DNA from: Vibrio owensii CAIM 1854 = LMG 25443
Lineage (GTDB): Bacteria > Pseudomonadota > Gammaproteobacteria > Enterobacterales > Vibrionaceae
Assembly (NCBI RefSeq): GCF_000817815.1
Contig: NZ_JPRD01000031.1
Location: 1 to 64,000, forward strand
Direction: 5' to 3'
Length of the DNA: 64,000 nt
A model generated the notes under the pieces. That model was given only the letters and a program-made list of their open reading frames with translations. It was not told the origin of the DNA and searched no databases. The position numbers and the translations under genes were made by a program. Of the stretch, positions 1 through 7,848 are shown in pieces (position 1 is the stretch's first letter; each line of letters begins with the position of its first letter).

Positions 1-285
1 TTAGTGCTAAAGAGCAGCGGTAATATTCATTTAAACGGCACTTCAATCACGATTGATGGTGCAAGTAACGTTACCGCCACGGGAGGCAAGGTAGACATCA
101 ATCCGGGCGGCGCGGCAAACGGCAACAGCAGCGTTTCCACAAGAAGGCCAAAGAAACCATCGTTGGCGATGAAAGCGATGCCTGTGATGTCACCAGCGGC
201 GTATGCCGGATTGGTTGAAGACGGTACGTTACTGCAAGAGATTTGTGATTGTGGGAGTGGAAGAACATGCCAACTGCACAGCTAA
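1..285 (+). CDS. VgrG C-terminal tail (5' truncated by window edge)
   Basis: The reading frame is open at the left edge, so only about the last 94 residues of a type VI secretion spike protein are present. The segment with KSSGNIHLNGTSITIDG followed by VDINPGG is the closing part of the VgrG gp5-like beta-helix. A short tail of about 55 residues follows (roughly AANGNSS to the end). It overlaps the next gene, a DUF4123 adaptor, by 19 bp, and an effector comes next. This vgrG-adaptor-effector order is standard for orphan T6SS effector modules. The tail is where adaptor or effector binding usually occurs (family knowledge). Identity is well supported, although the main VgrG domains lie outside the window. 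Confidence 0.85.
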   Translation, partial: LVLKSSGNIHLNGTSITIDGASNVTATGGKVDINPGGAANGNSSVSTRRPKKPSLAMKAMPVMSPAAYAGLVEDGTLLQEICDCGSGRTCQLHS

Positions 286-854
286 ACCCTGAATGGGACA
301 TACAACTTAATGAGCCGCTATTTCCATCCGCTGATGAAAAGCTTTATGTGCTGCTTGAACCTACGTTGTGGTCGGGCTGGGAGGAAACCCTATCGGAAGG
401 CGAAAGTGTTCCACTTTTTGCTAACACTCGATTCGCAGCCTTGGGTAATGGGCCGGTATTGGCGGAGGTTGTCAGTAAACAAACACTCGAAAGCGTTAAA
501 AGCCACCTAGAAGTAACGCCTTCAGGCTCTCTTCTCTTTACCCCTAGCTCGATGGATATGGCGAGTGTGGCCGAGTCCTTGCGCCGACGCCTTGTCGTGC
601 AGCATGGTAAGACACAAGCGATGATGCGTTTTTATGAACCTCGCAAACTGGTCTCCCTAATCGGGTCAATGACATCCCATCAAAGGCAGCAGTTCTTTCC
701 ATCGTTGACTCGTATCCAATGGTTTGACCGCGACTGGTTGGACGCCTCATGGCATACACCAGAGCAGAGCACGCCATCCATTTGGGATTTAACGCCGTCG
801 CAAACTCAACTCATGAACTTAATCTCAGCCCATTGGCAAGGAGTAAACGCCTAA
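267..854 (+). CDS. DUF4123 T6SS effector adaptor (Tap/Tec-type chaperone)
   Basis: A 195-residue protein of the DUF4123 family, chaperones that load an effector encoded just downstream onto the VgrG encoded just upstream. Visible features are the N-terminal strand pattern with LYVLLEPTLW and the family hallmark MMRFYEPRKL in the middle. The length is typical. ATG at 267 was chosen because GGAG/GGAAG lies just upstream; an in-frame TTG at 249 is possible. The stop overlaps the effector start (TAATG), indicating translational coupling. It acts in the cytoplasm before secretion. Confidence 0.85.
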   Translation: MPTAQLNPEWDIQLNEPLFPSADEKLYVLLEPTLWSGWEETLSEGESVPLFANTRFAALGNGPVLAEVVSKQTLESVKSHLEVTPSGSLLFTPSSMDMASVAESLRRRLVVQHGKTQAMMRFYEPRKLVSLIGSMTSHQRQQFFPSLTRIQWFDRDWLDASWHTPEQSTPSIWDLTPSQTQLMNLISAHWQGVNA

Positions 855-3397
855 TGAGCCAAACTTACACCATCAAATCCGGTGACACATTGCTACAAAT
901 TGCGATTGAGCAAGAGGTGGACTTCACGACATTGCTTGAACTGAATCCTCAATATCAAGTAAACCCTGATTTTATTCGTATCGGTGAGGCGCTTACCTTG
1001 CCGGATGAATCGGCGATTGAACCTGTTGAGCCTACCTACCCAGTAGAACCTGTATCAGCGATGCGTCCGTGCTCTAACGACGGCGTATTGTTTGCGCCTC
1101 CGCTGTGTAAGAAGGGAGAGAGTGTTTATGATGTCGTCTTTATTACAGGCGATGGTCCGCTGGAATATTATTTATTAGACGAGAAAGCCAGCAACCAGCT
1201 AGAGCATGAAGCAAAGGAAACCGACCGCTTAGTCGAAAGCTATAAAGCGTTGCTAAGCTCTGCCCCTAGCGATAAAGAGGCGACCCGAGAAGCACTTGAG
1301 CAACATACACTGAAGAGAACCGCGTGGTTTGAAGATGCCATGCACGCGGGTATTTTCGGTGATAACAGCCGCCCGTTAAGCCCTGCTTCACAACGTGCCG
1401 CCGCCATGAGAGCGGCGCAGCCCAAGCCAAACCCGAACCTCGATTTAACTCAAGACAGGCTCACTTCACTGCAACAGCGAAAAGCTTTTGTAGAGCAATA
1501 CCGCTACCGTTGGCTTGAAGAAACCTCGATGGAAACACTGAGAAAAGAAACCCTTCGTCAGTTAGACCGTCAAATTGATGAATTCAAAAAGCTAGAAACG
1601 AAAGCAAAACCCAAAGAAGAAAGCCCAACCAAACTTGGCATTGAGGCGAACAATTTCACCAATGATAAAACTCAGCTTGTGACACAAAAGGCCAAGCGCC
1701 ATGTTGTTGAAGCCTACTCCATCAACCAAGGTCGTTACGTGTACCTTCGTCACGCCTTTTTTGAACGAGAAAAGCCACGTTGGAGCCAGTCTTACCATCA
1801 CAGTAATGCCCACGCGGCGCTCAAGCGAGGGGACTTAAATCGTCTGAGTCAGGAGATTGCGAAAGACATCAAAGAGAGCACCAAAGAGTTTAAGGTCGAA
1901 GCGAAGTTTGCCGAATGGAAAGCAGACGGCGGTAAATTCCATGAATGGAAGTCCACTCAGAAATACTTAACGGAAAGTGGTGAAACACGATTTGCGATTA
2001 GCCCAGAAGCGCAGTTGCTCCGCTGGGGCGCTCAAGCCAGTGTCGCGACAGTGTTTGAACCCACAAACGGGCGAGTCGACATCGGTATTGGCGCAGAGGC
2101 CAGTGTATCGCTCACAGAAGCCAAAGTCGAAGCCAATCTTTACCTTCCGTACGAGAAAGGTTGGCACATCCGACTCACTTACCTCGATGCAAATAAAAAA
2201 ACGGCGACTCATTCATTTGGTCGCTTCCGTTTTGTCGGCAAAGTGGCAATTGGCTGCTTTACTGGTGCAATGGCGGAAGGCAGAGCAAGCGTTGCAGCGG
2301 GTGGGCGTCAACAAAGCAGAGAGGTCAATGAATATGGTGAGAGCGTTGGCGTCATGTATTCACCGAAAGTGAACCTTGCCCAAGGGGCTAAAGGTGACGT
2401 CGGTTTTAAGGTGCAAGGGTTTGCGGGAATGCAGGCCAATGGTCAGTTAGTGGGTGGCGTTGAGTGGCTACCACCTAAAAATGCCTCTTCTTCAACAGAT
2501 GGGCCGGAAGGTAATCAAAAGGAAAGCAAAGAAGCCGAGTTTCAGGCATTAGCCGAAGTCAAACCAGAAGGTAATATTGCGTTTGGTGCTGGCGTCAACG
2601 CCGAGTTTCAACTCGCTCTAGAGGATGGTAAATTTTATGTCAAATGCTCAGGGCAGATTGTTTGTGGTTTTGGTGCTGGCGGCGGTTTTGGCGCGATGCT
2701 AGACACGACCCAACTCTGGGCATTGACCAAAATCATACTGCAAGGATTGCAGTACGTTGATTATCGGATGCTTAACAATATTAACCCACTTGCTTACGAA
2801 TATTTAGTGAATTCAACACTGGTTGCATTTGCTAGAGACCTGATTGGCGAACCTTCCCAATCATTTGAAAAAGTATTGACGGCGGGTAAAGATGCTGTGG
2901 ACGATTGGAGGCAGAGTTATAATGATATTCTTGATCGTCAGGAAAAAGCTAATTCATTAGCTCATCGTATTCTTGATGACTCAACGTTATCCGGTGTGCC
3001 ATTTGAGCAATTGTTACCCGAGGCTATTGGGGTTATGCTTGATGTCTTGGTTGAAGAGTTTTTGTTTAGTTTTAATGAGCAGCAAGAGAGTGCGATACAT
3101 AAATTGCTGTGTAAAAGCACTTACAGTTGGCATAAGTTTGAAGAGATTTTGCAACGCATGAACTCAGATGGGCGTGCGATTGCAGGCGAGAAAGCGATGT
3201 TTGATAACCTTGCGCGCATAAATGCGATTTTGGACAACATCCAGCAGCATGACTTTAACTTGTGGGTGACGCAGTTAGCAGAGAAAAATAAACTGGATGC
3301 TACCAGCATGCCTTACACACCGTTAAGTGGTGAGGATCTTGCACGCAAGAAAGCCCAAATTACCGCGTCTAATGATGAATATCTGCCGTATCGATAA
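854..3397 (+). CDS. Predicted T6SS effector with N-terminal LysM domain
   Basis: An 847-residue protein starting at the ATG that overlaps the adaptor stop. An in-frame start further upstream lies inside the adaptor gene and was rejected. Residues 2-48 form a LysM peptidoglycan-binding repeat (QTYTIKSGDTLLQIA...). Residues about 100-370 are charged and helical. About 380-600 look beta-rich, and a glycine-rich hydrophobic stretch (CGFGAGGGFGAML) sits near 605-618. The last 200 residues are helical. I recognise no nuclease, lipase or amidase motif. The vgrG-DUF4123-LysM order makes delivery by T6SS likely. The toxic activity is unknown; envelope or membrane action is an inference from LysM and the glycine/hydrophobic segment. 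A rho-independent terminator follows, so no immunity gene is co-transcribed downstream. Confidence 0.75.
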   Translation: MSQTYTIKSGDTLLQIAIEQEVDFTTLLELNPQYQVNPDFIRIGEALTLPDESAIEPVEPTYPVEPVSAMRPCSNDGVLFAPPLCKKGESVYDVVFITGDGPLEYYLLDEKASNQLEHEAKETDRLVESYKALLSSAPSDKEATREALEQHTLKRTAWFEDAMHAGIFGDNSRPLSPASQRAAAMRAAQPKPNPNLDLTQDRLTSLQQRKAFVEQYRYRWLEETSMETLRKETLRQLDRQIDEFKKLETKAKPKEESPTKLGIEANNFTNDKTQLVTQKAKRHVVEAYSINQGRYVYLRHAFFEREKPRWSQSYHHSNAHAALKRGDLNRLSQEIAKDIKESTKEFKVEAKFAEWKADGGKFHEWKSTQKYLTESGETRFAISPEAQLLRWGAQASVATVFEPTNGRVDIGIGAEASVSLTEAKVEANLYLPYEKGWHIRLTYLDANKKTATHSFGRFRFVGKVAIGCFTGAMAEGRASVAAGGRQQSREVNEYGESVGVMYSPKVNLAQGAKGDVGFKVQGFAGMQANGQLVGGVEWLPPKNASSSTDGPEGNQKESKEAEFQALAEVKPEGNIAFGAGVNAEFQLALEDGKFYVKCSGQIVCGFGAGGGFGAMLDTTQLWALTKIILQGLQYVDYRMLNNINPLAYEYLVNSTLVAFARDLIGEPSQSFEKVLTAGKDAVDDWRQSYNDILDRQEKANSLAHRILDDSTLSGVPFEQLLPEAIGVMLDVLVEEFLFSFNEQQESAIHKLLCKSTYSWHKFEEILQRMNSDGRAIAGEKAMFDNLARINAILDNIQQHDFNLWVTQLAEKNKLDATSMPYTPLSGEDLARKKAQITASNDEYLPYR

Positions 3398-3408
3398 ACC
3401 TAACAAGC

Positions 3409-3444
3409 GAGGAAATTGGTTGCTGTGACCGATTTCCTCTTTTT
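3409..3444 (+). terminator. Rho-independent terminator after the LysM effector
   Basis: GAGGAAAT at 3409-3416 pairs with ATTTCCTC at 3432-3439 and is followed by a T run. It ends the vgrG-adaptor-effector operon 12 bp after the effector stop. Confidence 0.8.
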
Positions 3445-3456
3445 AGGTTAGGCCCA

Positions 3457-4512
3457 TCACTTGGCTGGCACGGTTTGCTGAAGCGCGCAACGAAAGCTTA
3501 CTGATGGATAATATTTTTTATAGACAGGGAGATGGTGGATACGTGAAAAAACCATGGTCGTTCCTCCTGCATCTCGAAGCGCTTTTTCTGTGCCTGACTC
3601 AGGGCCTTGCGGGTTATACTCTGGTGAGACAAGGTAATAATCTTTGGCATACCAATCATTTACCCACTCACTTATTTGGTTCGACATGCCTGCTACACCT
3701 AGAGGGTTGGGCGGATACGCATCCACATCTTCGATGCGCTTAGCTGCATTCACCTCTTCATCGGTATACTCAATATAACGATCGGATGCGGGATCAAAGT
3801 AATAGCCATCTTGGAGTTGGGCATAGCCATTATTGGTGGCGAAATACACTTTTTTTCCACGACTTCTGGCGGCATACTCCCATTGTGCTTCCGTTGGCAG
3901 ATCAAATGGTAATGCGCTGACATCACCTAGCCATTGACAATAATCTTTAGCCTCTTGCCATGTTTTCGTTGATGCAGCATTATTTTTTCGCTTAGTTATT
4001 AACGCATTATAGAACTTTGTACCTCTCTCAACGTGTCCTCCAGTTTTGGGTAAATTACGTCCAACAGGTAGTCCCGTGAGCTGGCGCATCCACTCCATAT
4101 CGACAAAACGCGTTTCAAATTTTGCAATCGAGTATGAGTCCAGTGTTACCTTGTGCAGGTTATAAGCACCGGTTTCTCCGGTACTCGGGGAGCTAAAGCA
4201 CTGTACATCCGGTGACCAATCCATTCGACTTGGTGTGCCGCTTGGAATTTCGCATGGCGCACCAAAGTCCCCCATCTCAAAACTTCCGCCTTCAACAAAC
4301 ACTAGTTCTTCAATTGCTCGAACTACGGTTTTTGCTGCTCTCAACTTTTGCTCTTGAGTGGCCTCTGGATAAAGCTTATTGATGTTCGACACAATCGTAT
4401 CGATTTGCTTTTGAGATACGGTCTCGCTAGACACAGGGATTGCTGAACTCTCGCTATTGCACGCAACCAATAAAGGAAGCACACAAGCCACACCTAACCA
4501 TCTGTTTTTCAT
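3457..4512 (-). CDS. FGE/SUMF1-domain lipoprotein, catalytic cysteines not seen
   Basis: A 351-residue lipoprotein with signal peptide and lipobox LLVACNS, so the mature protein is membrane-anchored and probably periplasmic. Residues about 70-345 match the formylglycine-generating-enzyme (SUMF1) fold: FVEGGSFEMG, LPTEAQWEYAARS, NPLGVAGMSNQISEWVNDWY and a final VSFRCALQ. The C-terminal cysteine pair used by true FGEs in their SW-C-x4-C region is absent; the corresponding stretch reads AGGTTMVFSRIHHLP. It is therefore probably a binding or structural relative rather than an enzyme. It lies convergent to the T6SS effector with 60 bp between stops. A periplasmic immunity role is an inference from location only. 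Confidence 0.75.
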   Translation of the reverse strand: MKNRWLGVACVLPLLVACNSESSAIPVSSETVSQKQIDTIVSNINKLYPEATQEQKLRAAKTVVRAIEELVFVEGGSFEMGDFGAPCEIPSGTPSRMDWSPDVQCFSSPSTGETGAYNLHKVTLDSYSIAKFETRFVDMEWMRQLTGLPVGRNLPKTGGHVERGTKFYNALITKRKNNAASTKTWQEAKDYCQWLGDVSALPFDLPTEAQWEYAARSRGKKVYFATNNGYAQLQDGYYFDPASDRYIEYTDEEVNAAKRIEDVDAYPPNPLGVAGMSNQISEWVNDWYAKDYYLVSPEYNPQGPESGTEKALRDAGGTTMVFSRIHHLPVYKKYYPSVSFRCALQQTVPAK

Positions 4513-4810
4513 TTGGTATTCCTTTTACTTTATGTGCATATTTTACGCAAAAATAAAAGGTGAGAACAGTTTCAAAGACACTGTATGACTAGTTATAACG
4601 ACTTCGTTCCTGTTTTAGAAAAGACTTTGATGGCTACTAGCAAGAAAGCACATGTGCGGTCTTGCTCCGCTGTATTGTATCGATCCCAAAACACCCAGTG
4701 ACTTTGCCTATTGCATCAATTGATGCTTAAATCACACACAGAAACACTGATGTTGGAACGAATATCTGTGCGATTTTGTCCTATACGGGATCGGTTATTG
4801 GAGGCTGAAA

Positions 4811-4945
4811 GTGAAAAAAGTAGAATTAGAGGATGCGCCAAAGATTAATGTGAAAGAAGTCATTGAACAGCGCAGGCTTAGTAAAATAAAGATGGCTAAC
4901 AAACTCCTCAAGCAGACAATTACTGCCTGTCGGGACATTTCTTGA
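4811..4945 (+). pseudogene. 5' stub of an unidentified gene
   Basis: GTG at 4811 sits 6 bases after a strong GGAGG and opens a 44-codon frame beginning MKKVELEDAPKINVKEVIEQ. The frame runs into the antisense of a recombinase-like gene and stops. The good ribosome binding site and charged start look like a genuine gene beginning whose body was lost at a junction near 4905-4940. I cannot name the family. It could instead be a short chance frame. Confidence 0.4.
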
Positions 4946-6055
4946 TTTCTGACCTTCAGGGATAACGAGAGGCTTAACGACACCCATCTGTCTATAGTGA
5001 GAGTTTCTATGTTCTATTTCTTTCAGTTTTTGGAATTTACATGTGTAAGCATGCTTTATATGACAGATATTGCGATCTACTTTCGACTTTATTATTGATA
5101 CAGCCTGTTCATCTTTAATCCGCAAGGGTATGTCGCCAAACCAACTTTGCTTTTCAACACGAGTAGCTTTCCCTCCAATCGATATAGAGGGGGCTTTTAG
5201 TGGAGATTTCCAAGAAGGGACAATAAATTCTTTAACAGGGGCATCTAGGATACCTGTGTCAATAAAGCAGCTTTTGTAGTGTTTGACTGCGTTAGACCAC
5301 ATCTTGAAAAAAACCTTAGGGTCATGTTGCTTGATTAAAACTGAACTAAACCAAACCGTCATTACATTATGGAAAAAACTTTGAACGTATTTGCTCGACA
5401 GCTCTACTTCTAGTTTTTTAATTTCACCACAGACTTTAGTCATTGATTCAAACAGCATAGCCAAATCGTGTGTTACGTTCGCGAGTGTTGTTCCTCTCAG
5501 AGTGCGACCATAGTCAACCAGAGCAAGGTGAACCTTTAGTGCAAAATCACGCCCGTAGACCACATAAACAGGGTCCAAATACACGTTAATCGCTTTATCG
5601 TCTTGAGATACAATTTGATATCCCTTCAGATATTCGCGTTTTAAACTATCAACACTGATCGTGTTAAACAAATCGATGCATTGCTCTACGTCTTTAGTAG
5701 CAGATTTACACTGTGTGGATAACGGAGAAAATTCGAGTGCTTTATCTTCAGCCACATTCTCCATGATGTCGAGAAAGGCTGTTGCGATGCTGTACTTATT
5801 ATCCATCGTCCAACCTTGACAATAGATGAAACCTACAACTTCTTGGCAGTGTTGGTTGAACAATGAACTGCTGGATAATATATCCAAAGCTTTATACCCA
5901 CTTGGTTTAGTCAAAAAAACGAAAGATGAATAATAATTCAAAACTCTCTCGGTTTTAGTCACCTTAAGCTCCGATAGGCTCATTAATAAGTCGCGATACT
6001 CACTAGATAAAGCAGCGTTTACTAGACTGAGTTTTTTCAGAATATGTGGATTCAA
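4826..6055 (-). CDS. Recombinase-like mobile-element protein, probably 3' truncated
   Basis: A 409-residue frame, AT-rich compared with its neighbours. The long helical N-terminal part, then NVYLDPVYVVYGRDFALKVH and WKSPLKAPS, resembles the N-terminal portion of large tyrosine-recombinase/island integrases, but I see no catalytic R...HxxR...Y set. The last 35 or so residues are read from the antisense of another gene stub (4811-4945), so the native C-terminus seems to be gone. It sits exactly where a MscS gene is interrupted. The best reading is the remnant of an integrated element. Family assignment is weak. Confidence 0.4.
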   Translation of the reverse strand: MNPHILKKLSLVNAALSSEYRDLLMSLSELKVTKTERVLNYYSSFVFLTKPSGYKALDILSSSSLFNQHCQEVVGFIYCQGWTMDNKYSIATAFLDIMENVAEDKALEFSPLSTQCKSATKDVEQCIDLFNTISVDSLKREYLKGYQIVSQDDKAINVYLDPVYVVYGRDFALKVHLALVDYGRTLRGTTLANVTHDLAMLFESMTKVCGEIKKLEVELSSKYVQSFFHNVMTVWFSSVLIKQHDPKVFFKMWSNAVKHYKSCFIDTGILDAPVKEFIVPSWKSPLKAPSISIGGKATRVEKQSWFGDIPLRIKDEQAVSIIKSKVDRNICHIKHAYTCKFQKLKEIEHRNSHYRQMGVVKPLVIPEGQKSRNVPTGSNCLLEEFVSHLYFTKPALFNDFFHINLWRIL

Positions 6056-6211
6056 ATTTAGCCTCCGACTTAATAAAAAAAGTCAAAGCCACCCACCAAA
6101 ACGCAACATTGACAATTATCAATTACAGCAATTTATTATCACTAACCATACAAGTCAATAACAATAAGGGGTTAGCACTATATTGATAAAAATTGGTATT
6201 GGGATTAGTAA

Positions 6212-6607
6212 ACCATCGTGGTAGAAAACCCGTCTCGCATGTTAAACCGCCGAATCTTTGAGACAATTGGCCTGCGCTACGACGATGCAGACAAAGTACC
6301 AGTAATCATTGATGAAGTGCGCGAAATATTGAAGAACCACAAAGACATCGATACGCGCCAGACACTTATCGTCAACTTCGATGCGTTTGGTGCATCTTCA
6401 CTGAACTTCTTTATCTATACCTTCACCAAAACAGTGAACTGGGTTCGCTACCACGAAGTGAAGCAAGATGTGCTTTTGCAGGTCATGGCGATCATTAAGA
6501 AGCACGAAGCGGATATTGCGTTCCCTACGCAAACACTCAAGCTTGACCCGATTCAAATGGCGCAAGTGCAAGTGCAAGTGCAAGTGCAAGACGACAGTGG
6601 TTTCTAA
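6212..6607 (+). pseudogene. 3' fragment of a MscS-family mechanosensitive channel gene
   Basis: From 6212 the frame reads TIVVENPSRMLNRRIFETIG and continues through the typical C-terminal cytoplasmic domain of YnaI-like MscS channels (LRYDDADKVPVIIDEVREIL). The frame is closed by TAA at 6209-6211, so the membrane domain and pore helix are missing. A GTG at 6218 could initiate a 129-residue product, but with no channel part. Coding similarity starts abruptly next to AT-rich DNA, as expected at an insertion or deletion junction. A terminator follows. Confidence 0.7.
6563..6590 (+). repeat. Hexanucleotide tandem repeat (CAAGTG, about 4.7 copies)
   Basis: Four perfect CAAGTG units plus CAAG lie in frame at the 3' end of the mscS fragment and encode a VQVQVQVQ tail. 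Copy-number change by slippage would alter tail length without a frameshift. Confidence 0.85.
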
Positions 6608-6625
6608 TTTCAAAATACCAAACAC

Positions 6626-6653
6626 AAAGCCCGCCAAACCAGCGGGCTTTTTT
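6626..6653 (+). terminator. Rho-independent terminator
   Basis: AAAGCCCGC pairs with GCGGGCTTT around a short loop and is followed by T's. It ends the mscS fragment on the plus strand. The A-run on the left arm may let it serve the convergent carbonic anhydrase gene too. Confidence 0.8.
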
Positions 6654-6673
6654 ATGACTGGTCACTTCAACCA

Positions 6674-7393
6674 TTATTGCTGCGCTAGAATCATTCGAGC
6701 GTTAAGCGGTTGGATTGGGCGGTTGTTTTGCCCCATCGCTTTCGCAAACTCTTTTACCTGCTCTGGGGAGATGGTTTGTGTCTCTTTAATCACCAACCAG
6801 CGAACACCTTCAGAACACGGTGGCGTGGTCAGAGAACCATTGAAACGGTAGTAATCTTTATCACTTGGGATAAGCGCGTCAGCATCAAATGGGACTTTAA
6901 TGGCTACGTCCTGATCTTTAGTTGGGATGTTAGCGAGCAGCTTAGCAAGATCTGGGTTCGCATCACCCAGTTTAAAGAACACCGCGACAACCGCCAGATG
7001 GCCAGCCTTGTCGGCATGCACAAAGTGTGCTTCCAGTGGGTATTCTTTACCATCTACATGGTTTTCAGATGGAGTATGGAAGTGGAACTGTTTTAACGTA
7101 AACTCTTTACCATCAATAGTGAGCGTGTTTTTGCCTTCTAAACTGGTCTGTAAAGTGTGGCCGTTATTTAGCAGTAAAATCGCCTTACCTTCGTAATCAA
7201 AATCCAGTTTTTCTAGCTTGGCTTCAGTCGCTGATTCAATATTGATTGGACTTTGGTTTTGACCTTTCGCACATTCAGAAGCGAACTCACCCCAATTCGC
7301 TGGGCCGTGCTCCCCCTCATAGCTCCAGTTTGCCGCGTTTGCTGAGCCTGCAAATACCAATGCTAAACCAAGTGCTGTCAGTGACTTTCTCAT
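6674..7393 (-). CDS. Periplasmic alpha-type carbonic anhydrase
   Basis: An enzyme of about 239 residues that interconverts CO2 and bicarbonate in the periplasm. A signal peptide ending SANAA precedes the mature domain. The zinc ligands of the alpha class are visible as FHFHTPSEN (two His near 106 and 108 counted from the first ATG) and AHFVH (His near 125). Also present are the substrate-pocket motif GSLTTPPCSEGV and a partner Cys near 43 for the usual disulfide. Of two ATGs two codons apart, the second was chosen because AAGGA is correctly spaced for it; the first would give 241 residues. A monocistronic gene, convergent with the mscS fragment. Confidence 0.93.
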   Translation of the reverse strand: MRKSLTALGLALVFAGSANAANWSYEGEHGPANWGEFASECAKGQNQSPINIESATEAKLEKLDFDYEGKAILLLNNGHTLQTSLEGKNTLTIDGKEFTLKQFHFHTPSENHVDGKEYPLEAHFVHADKAGHLAVVAVFFKLGDANPDLAKLLANIPTKDQDVAIKVPFDADALIPSDKDYYRFNGSLTTPPCSEGVRWLVIKETQTISPEQVKEFAKAMGQNNRPIQPLNARMILAQQ

Positions 7394-7848
7394 TTTCATT
7401 TCCTTTTGTATCTATGGTTAAGTAATGAACACTTTCTTATGCGTATGTTCACGCATGCAGTATTAACAAAGGAATGACGAAAATGGATTAGCTCGCGCTA
7501 TGCAATCTATGTTTACCTGCTAAATTTGGAAATGATCTCCACATTTTATGTAATTGATAAGTCGGTAATTAGAAACCATAGAGAATCAGACCAATACAAA
7601 AATATTGCAGCAATAAAGGGGAGAGTATTGGCTAATCTGACTGTTAAAAGAATAACTTTGAATATTATAAAAACGCACTTTAATAACCATTACAAATAAA
7701 CAAGTTCTTAACAGTCATCTATTGAATTTTATAAGTGGTTTTTATTTAGCCACAACAAACTTAAACACACAGCTGAATTTAAAATACAATTTCGTTCTGA
7801 GCTTTCTGTTAGTAAAAATCACTATTTAAACAGTTACCTCATGAAATA
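7394..7848. other. AT-rich intergenic region, no gene seen
   Basis: About 450 bp between two divergently transcribed genes. It is rich in A/T tracts and must hold the promoters of the carbonic anhydrase and of the FSGC-motif protein. I could not pick a confident -35/-10 pair or operator. Confidence 0.5.

Noticed and set aside
1240..2372. Overlapping frames inside the LysM effector gene
   Set aside because: They are shadows of a long, well-formed reading frame and show no family motifs.
3504..3743. 79-codon plus-strand frame opposite the FGE-like lipoprotein
   Set aside because: Fully antisense to a well-supported gene, with no protein family character.
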